DNA of 64,000 nt from Macrobrachium rosenbergii (taxonomy: Eukaryota > Arthropoda > Malacostraca > Decapoda > Palaemonidae). The translations under genes and the position numbers were made by a program. Of the stretch, positions 49,039 to 58,210 are shown piece by piece. The DNA is taken from the NCBI RefSeq assembly GCF_040412425.1, contig NC_089744.1, positions 37,818,099-37,882,098 of the forward strand. The letters run 5' to 3'. The notes under the pieces were generated by a model that saw nothing but the letters and a program-made list of their open reading frames with translations, ran no database searches and had not been told where the DNA came from. The first letter of the stretch is position 1, and every line of letters begins with the position of its first letter.

Positions 49039-49459
49039 TGCTGTTCGGGGCGGCTCTTTTATAGCTAGTGCTGCTCTCTAAAAGTGAGTCTACCATACCC
49101 GTCTGTCTGCTCATGGCATAGGGATACTCCTATAACATGATGTTATGGGTTGGTATGTTAGAAAAATACAAATTATTGTTGAATTTGTCATTTTTCGAGT
49201 ACCAAATTACTATCAAATTACTGACATTGCCCAAGAAGTGGCGATTCATTTCATTACTTCTCTGTAATGTTTTCTTCTTAAAAATTTAAACAATGAATGA
49301 TAGAAGATTAAACAAAAGACCAATTAAACTTAGTCCTTTTATTCATACAAAAATAAAAACACACTAATATTAATTTTAGAATACTGTACTCCAATATGGA
49401 TTACAAAAATGCACTTACGCATCAATATGCTACTATATGAAACAGTTAAATAGGCTACT

Positions 49460-49679
49460 CACTTTCCTTCTCAGATTTTGAATGTTTTTTCCATCAGGCG
49501 TTATTTGCTTTTCTCCTCGCATTTATTTTACCAGGCTATGTTCGCTTTCCTTCTCAGATTTTGAATGTTTGTTTCAACAGCCGCTATTTGCTTTTCTCCT
49601 CTCATTTTTTTCACCAGGCGATATTCGCTTTCTTTCTCAGATTTTTAATGTTTTTTCATCAGGCGCTATTTGCTTGTTC
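49460..49679. repeat. Degenerate 5'-flank minisatellite, gene-deleted unit B
   Basis: Near-identical to 45555-45774, again joined directly to PVF-like 3' flank at about 49455. Confidence 0.75.
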
Positions 49680-50451
49680 TGTAAGGACTGGGTTATGAGC
49701 GACATACTGGCTGGGTGTTAACTGGTTTATTGGTTGTTCCTTACCGAGATAAATGTACAGAATCTTGGAAGATGTTATTGACGCGTGCGAGCGGTAATGT
49801 AGCGTCTACACACAGACAGGTAAAACGGACATAAAAGGTTCAGACATCTGTGTTTGTCGGCAGACAAACAGATGGTGATATCAAGAGACATGATTAAAAT
49901 ACGGTGATGAAACATACATCAGTGGAAGGGTCAGGAAATTCTACATATGGCCAATTGCATGAGATTCAAGACACATTAATGGATACAATGCAATAGCATA
50001 ATAAATGTGAAATGGAGAGACATTTGGCGTCTTCACAAACAGAAACATACACACAGTTTGATACAGAAGATTCGTTGGAACATTATGAGTACATGATTAG
50101 AATGCTTGCATGGCAATGCAAGTAGTGGTGATTGTACATACGTTAAGACAACAATGCTTAGGAGAAACAGACGGAAATATTGTATGGTTGAAATCGCGTT
50201 CCTGTAGAGAAAGAAAACGAGACGCTCCTGTTTTGTCCTGTCGACTCGATGATGACGATCGACGAACACACACACGTGTTTGGAAGAGACAGCGTCGGGG
50301 CTCTTACAAGTACTCTCCCCAAGACGTGTGTAACGCCTGATTGTTTGGAAGAGACGGCGTCAGGGCGACGGGTTTACAATGTTCCCCACAAGCGAGGCAT
50401 CGATGCGGAAATTGTCTTGGCGACAATTGTAGTTGGCTCGAAGGGCTTGGG

Positions 50452-50727
50452 CTAGGGGCGGGTAGGAGGCTGAAGGGCGGCACCGCCAGCAGGAGCTCGA
50501 GGAGGACGGGAGCTGGTTGAAGGGTGACGTCGGATGATCCTTCGGTGGCCGGCTCGAGGGCTGAAGGATGACGGCGGCTGATCCTTGGTAGCCAGCTCGA
50601 GAGGGGCGGCAGCAGGCTGAAGGATGACGTGGCTGGTCCTTCGTTGGTCAGCTCGTCCAGTACGAAAAGGGGGCGGCTTCAGGTTTCCTGGAGGAGGTAT
50701 CCAGGGCTCGGTGGTGGAGTGGGTCAT
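50452..50727 (-). pseudogene. Truncated gag-like start of the LTR element
   Basis: A 91-codon frame begins MTHSTTEPWIPPPGNLKPPP about 125 bp after the primer-binding site, the place of gag. A PPGNLK-type start is usual for Gypsy gag in invertebrates. The rest is low-complexity Pro/Arg/Ala with no capsid or zinc knuckle. In copy 1 the same start is followed by a stop after about 25 codons. It is unlikely to make a functional protein. Confidence 0.45.
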
Positions 50728-50852
50728 CTCGGAGGGTCGGACTAATACTGAGAACTCAGGAACGGCGGGAAACAGCGAGGCGCGAAGGGTCTATCAGGCG
50801 TGGGTCGTCATCTTGGGTCGGCCGGGTCCTTCGAGTCACCCGGGGTCACCAG

Positions 50853-51491
50853 TGTAAGGACTGGGTTATGAGCGACATACTGGCTGGGTGTTAACTGGTT
50901 TATTGGTTGTTCCTTACTGAGATAAATGTACAGAATCTTGGAAGATGTTATTGACGTGTGCGGCCCTGTAATGTAGGCGTCTACACACAGACAGGTAAAA
51001 CGGACATAAAAGGTTCAGACATCTGTGTTTGTCGGCAGACAAACAGATGGTGATATCAAGAGACATGATTAAAATACGGTGATGAAACATACATCAGTGG
51101 AAGGGTCAGGAAATTCTACATATGGCCAATTGCATGAGATTCAAGACACATTAATGGATACAATGCAATAGCATAATAAATGTGAAATGGAGAGACCTTT
51201 GGCGTCTTCACAAACAGAAACATACACACAGTTTGATACAGAAGATTCGTTGGAACATTATGAGTACATGATTAGAATGCTTGCATGGCAATGCAAGTAG
51301 TGGTGATTGTACATACGTTAAGACAACAATGCTTAGGGAGAAACAGACGGAAATATTGTATGGTTGAAATCGCGTTCCTGTAGAGAAAGAAAACGAGACG
51401 CTCCTGTTTTGTCCTGTCGACTCCGATGATGACGATCGACGAACACACGAACACACACGTGTTTGGAAGAGACAGCGTCGGGGCTCTTACA
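50853..51491 (-). repeat. 5' LTR of copy 2
   Basis: Near-identical to 49680-50308. Small differences include CGTGTGCGGCCCTGTAATG at 50956 in place of CGCGTGCGAGCGGTAATG. Confidence 0.85.
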
Positions 51492-53130
51492 GTTCTATGT
51501 AGCATGGTAACTTTTAACTTTTAGAAATGTATGTTTTCTTTTTCTTTGACTTTGAAATTCAAGTTTCCAAAGTATGTGATGGTTTCAACCTCCCACCCCC
51601 ATAGATCACACTGCAGTAGTCTTTTTTTATAAGTTGCCTAATTGTCAGTACACGACATGAAAATGTAACCTACATATTTGGAAAGAGCTCTTCATTCCTG
51701 GTATTTTGAACCCCATAAACCCTATGCGGAAATGATAAATAAGTTAGATAATGAATTTTATTTTAAAAACTCCGTTTTCTGATCATCGGATTTTGAATGT
51801 TTTATTCATCTGGCACTGTTTACTTTTCTGAACTCGCATTTTGAATTTCAGTAAAGGTACTCTTTCTTGAACTCGTGTAATGGACTTTGAAATTCAAGTT
51901 TCCAAAGAATATGTTGGTTTTCCACCAAATAGGCCCACTTTGTGGCGGCCTGCGATTTTGCGTAGCCGTAGGGGAGGTACAAAACACTGTCCAGTACACC
52001 ACCGACCATTGTTCTCTTCAAGTAGTAAATTTTAGAAGTGTGTCTATTGCACGGTATGGCAAATTATTTAAATGTGTTTTTCTATGTAGCATATTAACTT
52101 TTAACTCTTAGAAATGTATTTTTTCTTTTCCTATGAATTGTAGCCTACATTTTTGAAAAGAGCTCTTCATTCTCGTTATTTTGAACCCCATAAACACTAT
52201 GCGCAAATGATAAATAACTTAGATAATGAATTTTATTTAAAACACTCAATTTTATGCCTCATTTTCTGAGTTCCCTTGACTTTTTCCCCTTTGCATCGGC
52301 CGTTAACTCTAAATATCATGCACATTCGCTTAGAGCTTTTGAATAACATTAATTTGAATACCATAAATATTGGCATATAAAAAGAATTTAATTAAACTAA
52401 CCCATTTTTTATATTTTATAAATGGGTCATTTTATATTCACCAGTAGTGTTTATGGTATTCAAATTAATGCTGTTCAAACGCTGTAAGCGATTGTGCATG
52501 ATATTTCAATTTGAATACCATAAACACAGCTCTGAAATAAATACTGACAGATAAAGCACATTAGAATGGGGTTAGGAAGTATTTCAAAATCGGCCGTGTC
52601 CACAGTATATATTCATAAAAAGAAAATACTGTAAATTGTGGGGACATATCGTGAATTGGGAGTGGGAAACATAATGGGATTATTTTCGAGAAACCTCCAT
52701 GGTTAGTTTTTAAGATGTGACGTCCCGTTTTTTCGGGGTGGTCTCTCCGTTACTTACATCTCGGGAAATGTGTGGATGACGCATCCCTCTGCTGGTTATG
52801 CCTTATCGGGTGTAAGTTTTCTCTGATTCGGAATGAGAATGCGAAATTATTAAAATTTATATTATAATATGTTTTGATTGACATCAGTATCCCGAATAGT
52901 GACGTGGTCACAAACGCGTGACTAAGCAAATATGATAATCAAATGAGAGCGTCGGTTTCGTGTCCATTCGTCATACAGAGGTTAAATTCAGAAACATATT
53001 TTCACTCGATAGCAAATTAACATCGATCACGAAGTAGAATAGATCTTCGTCGGAGAAATGGCGAGGAGAAATGAGCTACAAGGGAGACAAAGGGGGTCGT
53101 TAGAAACGAAGATTCCACGAATGATTTCCA
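51492..53130. repeat. Partial tandem unit C
   Basis: Repeats unit A from GTTCTATGTAGCATGG to the CCACGAATGATT segment (about 44935 in A), then leaves homology at about 53130 and enters the PVF-carrying block at 53215. It is closer to A than to B because it keeps the interval B lacks. It contains the palindrome at 52311-52506. Confidence 0.8.
52311..52506. repeat. Inverted repeat (palindrome), copy C
   Basis: Same as 44127-44322. Confidence 0.75.
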
Positions 53131-53486
53131 GTACACAATGAAGGACTCAGAATCAGTACAGGAGTATACATGTCCCGTCCTCCCCAAATGAATCTGTACA
53201 AGTCAAAAGTGGCGAACCTCCTACTTCCACTCCCGCTCAGGACCTAAAATAATTTTTGAGTCTATAAATGTAAACATCATACTTCCACCTTTGTACTATC
53301 TATTTAAAAATTATGCATCTATACCCCTGATTATCATCAACAACAAACAGTTGAACATATAAGACACAAAAGTTCACGTTATACTCAATATGGATGATCC
53401 AAATCTTCATCTGACATAGGATTTGTTGTACTATTGCTTGAGAAAAAACATTTTCTGTATCCAATAATGCATGCATCTGTTTTCAC

Positions 53487-53639
53487 AGTATAGCATTATG
53501 CGCAATATGGTCACCAGGAGAGATTATCAAAATCGTGGCACGGAAGAAATTCATCAGTTACTGCCGAATTTTCATAAATCGATTTGTGAATGCATTGTTA
53601 GAACATGACTTGTGTTATGAAACTCAAAGCAGTAAATAA
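53487..53639 (+). CDS. Small recurring ORF or terminal exon, unknown (copy 3)
   Basis: Frame encodes ALCAIWSPGEIIKIVARKKF, ISYCRIFINRFVNALLEHD and a short tail ending QSSK and stop. TTTTCACAG just upstream could be a splice acceptor. Unlike copy 2 this frame is unbroken. Function unknown. Confidence 0.25.
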   Translation, partial: SIALCAIWSPGEIIKIVARKKFISYCRIFINRFVNALLEHDLCYETQSSK

Positions 53640-54735
53640 TTAAAGAGGGGATACTGTAGGCTAAGAAATTACTTAGAAATGAAAATGAAACGATAACCAC
53701 GAAAGTTAGAGGAGGAAAGCCTAGGAAATACGTCGGTTTTTCAACGCATATCGCAGTAAGAAACGCAAATAAAATAGTGCCACTTGAAAATCATTATTAA
53801 AATATTATCGGGAATATATGACACCAATTTCGCCATCCTCAAAAACCGCTTTAGACTTTCTAAACATACCTCATCCCAGCGCATCTAACTGCAGAAAGGT
53901 TTCAACTAAAATAAGCCTTTTTAAAAGGCTGTCTTTATTATGGCAGAGGAGGAACAGACCACAGTGCTAAAAAACAGAATAAAACTGTCTGTTTCTTAAA
54001 GGTATAGAAATATAAAGAAACATAAAGATCAACAGAAATGCTAAAAACAATCATTATTTTAGTAATAATGACTAAGATTATGATAACTGGATAAAAAAAG
54101 CACAAAAGCGGTAAAAGTGGTATTTAAAGGTAGTGAGGAATAATATGCAAAATGTCAAAAGGGTTGTTATCGAATTATGAGTTACAATGAGATTTCAGAT
54201 GTTGAATTTATTAGCCACAAGAAGTGGTGATACATTTCATTACTTCTCTGTAATATTTTCTTCTTAAAAATTTAAACTGAATGATAGAAGGTTAAATAAA
54301 AGACCAATTAAACTTCGTCTTTTTATTCATATAAAAATAAAAACACACTAACATTAATTTTTAGAATACTCCAATATTGATTACAAAATGCACATACGCA
54401 TCAATATGCTATTATAGTATGTGAACAGTTAAATAGGCTGATATTAAGAAATAAACAGGTTTTCCATAACCACAAACACAATACAGAGTACTGTCAGTTT
54501 TTCACTGTAAAACGTTATTTACGTCAAGAACGAACCACATTTCGCTAAAATGGCTGTTTAATTATATTCTTCATCTACTTATTACCAATTTGCAATTCTC
54601 GCATTTTTACGATTTAAAGAAATCAATTACCCAATACATATTTATTACACCCCAATGTTTTATAACATTTTCTCATAAAAAAATTTAACTATCACAATAG
54701 AAGGTAAAGTAAAACACCAATTAAACTTCATCTTT

Positions 54736-54741
54736 TTTATT
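54736..54741 (-). promoter_or_regulatory. Candidate polyadenylation signal of PVF-like copy 3
   Basis: AATAAA on the minus strand, about 390 bp below the stop codon, equivalent to 18810-18815. Confidence 0.4.
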
Positions 54742-55131
54742 CATATAAAAATTAAAAGTTATACTAATATTAATCTTTAGAATACTTCAATACAGAGTAC
54801 AAAAATGCACATACGCATCAATATGCTACTATATAAATAGTTAAATAGGTTAATGTTAAGAAATAAATATATTTTCCATACCGGCAAACACAATACACAG
54901 TATTACTCTCAATTTATCACGGAAAAATGTTCGTAACGTCACAAAACGAACCTCGTTTCGCAAAAATGCCTAATTAATTGTCATGATAGATAATTATGTA
55001 TAATTAAAAAACTACTTTAGGAACAAGAAACGCCATTCGGTTACAAGAGTTAAAACAGTACAGTGATTATATTAGGCTATGTACTGCAGTATCTACTCTT
55101 AGGTATTGCATCAGGCAGTAAAATGATTCAC

Positions 55132-55743
55132 TCACTTTGAAGGTCTTCGGCACACACATTCAGAGTGCTCATCAAATGTTCTGTTTGCATACTTAAGCTC
55201 ATGACCGCGCTTGTAAGGGAGGATTATTTCCTTTTTCGTTATTCTGGCAGGTTGGCATTTGCCCTTAACGCAATAGCTGTGCCATGGCGAGCAGCGTCTG
55301 AGGACAACCTGATGTTGAAGCAAGTACTCGTCCAGCAAGGCGTCGTCAGGCGCCAGGAGTGTTTCAACTCTCACAACAGCTGGCTGAGGATGGCAACCAA
55401 CTTGTTCTAGCTCACGCTTCTGTTTTGCGATTTGTTGGTCGTCATCATAATCCCTTGAATAATTCTGTTTTGCGATTTGTTGGTCGTCATCATAATCCCT
55501 TGAATAATTCTTACCTTGTTCGGTGGTCGTCGCATTAGTCATCTGTGTGGGCTTCCGATTCCCCAAATTAACAGAATTGTTGTAATGGTTAACAGTACAT
55601 GAGTTACATCCGATGAAGTAGCCTAAAACACCGGCGACGATTATTACAACGACTACTGAACAACCAAGACATATCTTTGATTTATTCTTGACTATGGTTT
55701 CCCAAACACAAGAAGCTTTATCAGAGGCAAATGGCATCATCAT
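55132..55743 (-). CDS. Membrane-anchored PDGF/VEGF-like cystine-knot protein (copy 3)
   Basis: The 203-residue product starts MMMPFASDKA at the ATG conserved between copies (the frame extends upstream to 55818 but across the TATA box). A membrane segment (CSVVVVIIVAGVLGYFIG) lies at about 29-46, followed by CNSC and a stalk in which NYSRDYDDDQQIAKQ is present twice in tandem (once in copy 1). The knot domain keeps all six cysteines (GCHPQP, RRC, SYC, GKC, ECVC) and ends CRRPSK with a stop, eight residues earlier than copy 1. Substitutions against copy 1 are spread over the protein, yet cysteines, the membrane segment and NRT/NYS sequons are kept. It is probably the functional sister gene. The single-exon structure is unusual for the family. 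Confidence 0.6.
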   Translation of the reverse strand: MMMPFASDKASCVWETIVKNKSKICLGCSVVVVIIVAGVLGYFIGCNSCTVNHYNNSVNLGNRKPTQMTNATTTEQGKNYSRDYDDDQQIAKQNYSRDYDDDQQIAKQKRELEQVGCHPQPAVVRVETLLAPDDALLDEYLLQHQVVLRRCSPWHSYCVKGKCQPARITKKEIILPYKRGHELKYANRTFDEHSECVCRRPSK

Positions 55744-55791
55744 ATCCTGTCTAACGTCGGTCTCGGTTTGAGCTCTCGCTCGACTGGTATC

Positions 55792-55800
55792 CTTTATATA
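55792..55800 (-). promoter_or_regulatory. TATA box of PVF-like copy 3
   Basis: TATATAAAG then GATACCAGTCGAGC on the minus strand, 49 bp above the ATG at 55743, as in copies 1 and 2. Confidence 0.75.
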
Positions 55801-55809
55801 TGCTCTGGT

Positions 55810-56460
55810 ACGTGGCAAAATAATTTTTTTTTCTTAAGTACGTATCTCTTACGTATCAAGCTACATCTTCTTTCAAGTGTATTTTGGGTGCAATCATACT
55901 TAATTATCTAAACTAACAACATAAATGTTCTCATGCTTATTCGTTATATACGTACCATTAAATTCTTTTATCTTTTTGTTACCAATTTGCTATTCTTCTC
56001 GCATTTTGAAGATTTAAAGAAATGTATATTCCAGTACATACGTATTCGTTACGTACCAGTTAGGTTTTTTGATAAGCATGTCTTATGTAGCGTGATTAAT
56101 TTTCTGATTTGCATTTCCTACAGAGCATGATAAGTTTTGAAATGTGTATCTTATGTGGCATACGTTTTTGAAATGTGTTTCTTACTTAGCATGATACATT
56201 TTCTGATACGCATTTCGTTACGTTTTCTGATTCGTTTTCTGATACATATTTCGTAAAGTTTCTTGGTACGTATGCCTCACGGATTTTTTACGAACTACGA
56301 TGTATTTTCTGATAATTGTATATATTTTCGTACAAAATTACTTTTTCTCATATAATTATGTCTCCTATCAGTGTGAATTATTTACAAATTACTTAATTTC
56401 TTAAACACTTGCATATTCTTTCTCCTTACATTTAGATGATAAAGTTCACGCCCATTTTTA
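55810..56460. repeat. TACGTA-rich tract
   Basis: Degenerate tandem DNA with frequent TACGTA, TTACGTACC and TTTTCTGATACG words (55830, 56035, 56050, 56160-56300). Successive pieces of about 50-60 bp share CTTATGTAGC / TTTTGAAATGTG. No gene is seen. Confidence 0.6.
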
Positions 56461-56465
56461 TTATA

Positions 56466-57095
56466 TCTACGTAAACTGAAGTTTTTCTGTAGTTATGGCA
56501 ATAATTTAAAAAGAAAGAGCAGTTTTCGTGGTCATTACAAAAACAAATTCTATATAATGACATTTCGTGATGGTATATGTACGAGTACGTGTAAAGAACA
56601 TATCTTATTACGTACCAGTGCGTAGAAGAGAGAGATCTTGGTACGAGTCAGTACGTAGAGAAGATTCTTGGTACGTACCGTTAATCGTGGAACTCATTGG
56701 AGAAGAACTGGCACGTACCAGTATCCAGAGAAGTACCAGTATCCAGAGAAGAACTGGTATGTACCAGTATCCAGAGAAGAAGTACCAGTATCCAGAGAAG
56801 AACTGGTATGTACCAGTATCCAGAGAAAAACTGGTGTGCACCATTTTTATTATACCTACGTAAACTGAAGTTTTTCTGCAGTTATGGCAATAACTAAAAA
56901 ATAAAGAGAGCAATTTTCATATTCATTACAAAAACAAATTCTGTATAATTAATTTCGTGATGGTATATGTACGAGTACGTGTAAAAGAACATATCTTAGT
57001 ATGAACCAGTGCGTAGAGAGAGAAATCTTGGTACGAACCAGTACGTAGAGAAGATATCTTGGTACGTACCGTTAATCGTGGAACTCATTGGAGAG
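56466..57095. repeat. Direct duplication of about 400 bp with TACGTA motifs
   Basis: TACGTAAACTGAAGTTTTTC, CATTACAAAAACAAATTCT, GATGGTATATGTACGAGTAC and CCGTTAATCGTGGAACTCAT occur once in 56466-56700 and again in 56862-57095. Between the copies lies the minisatellite at 56697-56845. Confidence 0.85.
56697..56845. repeat. Minisatellite of GTACCAGTATCCAGAGAAG units
   Basis: Six or so imperfect units GTACCAGTATCCAGAGAA, alternating 21 bp (AG-linked) and 33-36 bp (with GAACTGGTAT) spacing. Three frames on the plus strand are open here because the unit lacks stops; they are not taken as genes. Confidence 0.9.
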
Positions 57096-57099
57096 TCGA

Positions 57100-58123
57100 A
57101 CATCGACCTTGAAACTTTTCCTTGCTGCCTGTTTGTTTGTTTATCTCCAGGAGTGTGGTATTGTGTCTAAAACTAGATTGATGTTTTCAATTATCATTTC
57201 AGTAATGTTATTCTTCATTAGCGGCTCTACTGATACAGTCTCAAGTTATTATATGTCATCTCATGTAATGGCTACGGTGATCTGTTCAAGTTGCAGTTGC
57301 AGTTCTAATCTTTCAGTTCAGAGCATCCTGGTTACCGATGATGTTTTCCTGCACTGGAGCATCTACTCTCGGCATTTCTTGATCAAACGCCTCCTGGCAT
57401 TGTAGTGGAAGGAACAGCAGCCTGAGTGAGACCCACAGGGCCCAAGCATTGGGGGGGAAAGGGTACTACTTTCCTGGGGCACTGCAGTCTGGGGGCCCCG
57501 CGACAGCAGCTTATTTATTTTAACTGTTCTTTTAGAGAGTAAACAAAATGAAAGGATTTTCATGGGGCCCATGCTCCCCTAACGATATTATTATTATTGT
57601 TGTTGTTTTTTATTAATTTTTAATAACTGATGATCAACTATATTTCCGATATTTCCACTTACTCTTGGAATAAATTCATACAAACTAACTGAGTTTGATA
57701 TGTTCCTGATGTTTAATTTAAGCTTGTAGTTGGACACTTTTGAATTATGTGAGGCCAGGGCTAGAGGAAGAGTGCGGGAGGGACTCAGTTTTTATGCAAG
57801 CACCGGGCCCTGAAAGGGTGATGCTTGGGCCCTGGAGACCCAAGGAAATATCACTCTCATATTCAACATGCGTGACCTTGAAACTAGTGAGCTGCTGGTT
57901 CGTTCTCCGTTACTTTTTTTTTTTGCGTGGAATTGTGAATGGGGAAATAAATTGAAAGTCAACCGAACTGTTTATTTTTATAGCTTAGCAATAGTTGTCC
58001 CTGTTAATGTTTTCACCCACTATTCATCCAGTAAGTTAATAATGTCCTTTCTTGCATTGCGGTATACATTTTTAATCTCCATCTTCATGCATGAGTATTT
58101 TTTTATGCACCCTTATTTTTCAG
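57100..58123. other. No gene identified; intron-like
   Basis: Contains frames that I cannot separate from chance and a 14 bp inverted pair, AGGGCCCAAGCAT at 57436 and ATGCTTGGGCCCT at 57821. A GC-richer patch at 57410-57510 and 57740-57850 may be an old element. If the exon at 58124 is real, this is intron. Confidence 0.4.
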
Positions 58124-58210
58124 CGACGTGCCATTGCTGGCAAAATTGTTCCGTTGTGGCTTCTGGACCTCATAGTGACCGAAATGGATGTTACTCATGA
58201 ACAAAGACTG
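58124..58210 (+). CDS. Candidate internal exon of an unrecognised gene
   Basis: An 87 bp segment is preceded by a pyrimidine-rich tract and acceptor (ACCCTTATTTTTCAG) and followed by the donor GTAAGA. Only one frame is open through it, encoding RRAIAGKIVPLWLLDLIVTE then MDVTHEQRL, exactly 29 codons with both junctions in phase 0 in that reading. The other two frames contain stops. The composition is protein-like and unlike the surrounding AT-rich DNA. I do not recognise the family. No partner exon could be identified with confidence, so neighbouring exons may lie far to either side, perhaps outside the window. Confidence 0.5.

Larger units (their letters stand above)
47672..51491. repeat. Tandem segmental duplication unit B
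   Basis: Copy of unit A, shifted about 3.9 kb. Relative to A and C it lacks about 250 bp between about 48800 and 48815 (the GGGACATATCGTGAATTGGG to GATTCGGTGTTTGCG interval) and has a private SINE-like insert at 48968-49038. Confidence 0.85.
49680..51491 (-). mobile_element. Short LTR retrotransposon, Gypsy-type, copy 2
   Basis: LTRs at 49680-50308 and 50853-51491, internal region 50309-50852. GTTC flanks both ends (49676-49679, 51492-51495), the same as copy 1 and in the same sequence context, so the two are duplicates of one insertion. The primer-binding site reads TGGTGACCCCGG below 50852. Near 50365-50395 (minus: TTGTGGGGAACATTGTAAA) there is a polypurine-like tract next to a second, diverged LTR start. 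Confidence 0.85.
53215..55810. repeat. Segmental duplication unit carrying PVF-like gene (copy 3)
   Basis: Matches 41090-43170, with about 90 bp extra at 53730-53815. It ends just past the promoter, where the TACGTA-rich tract starts. Confidence 0.85.

Noticed and set aside
46128..51505. Repeated minus-strand frames containing KQERLVFFLYRNAISTIQYF
   Set aside because: They lie wholly within the LTRs and recur only because the LTR is present four times; not coding.
55744..55818. N-terminal extension MPRTRAYIKDTSRARAQ of PVF-like copy 3
   Set aside because: It is encoded across the TATA box and leader and is not conserved in copy 1; the ATG at 55743 is the conserved start.
56567..56913. Overlapping frames over GTACCAGTATCCAGAGAAG repeats
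   Set aside because: Open in three frames and both strands because the unit has no stops; a minisatellite.
57088..57405. 105-codon plus frame with a hydrophobic start
   Set aside because: No homology recognised, no promoter or splice support, and no repeat structure; cannot be separated from chance.
57436..57834. Inverted pair AGGGCCCAAGCAT / ATGCTTGGGCCCT as transposon ends
   Set aside because: The match is short, with no target duplication found; left only as a note.
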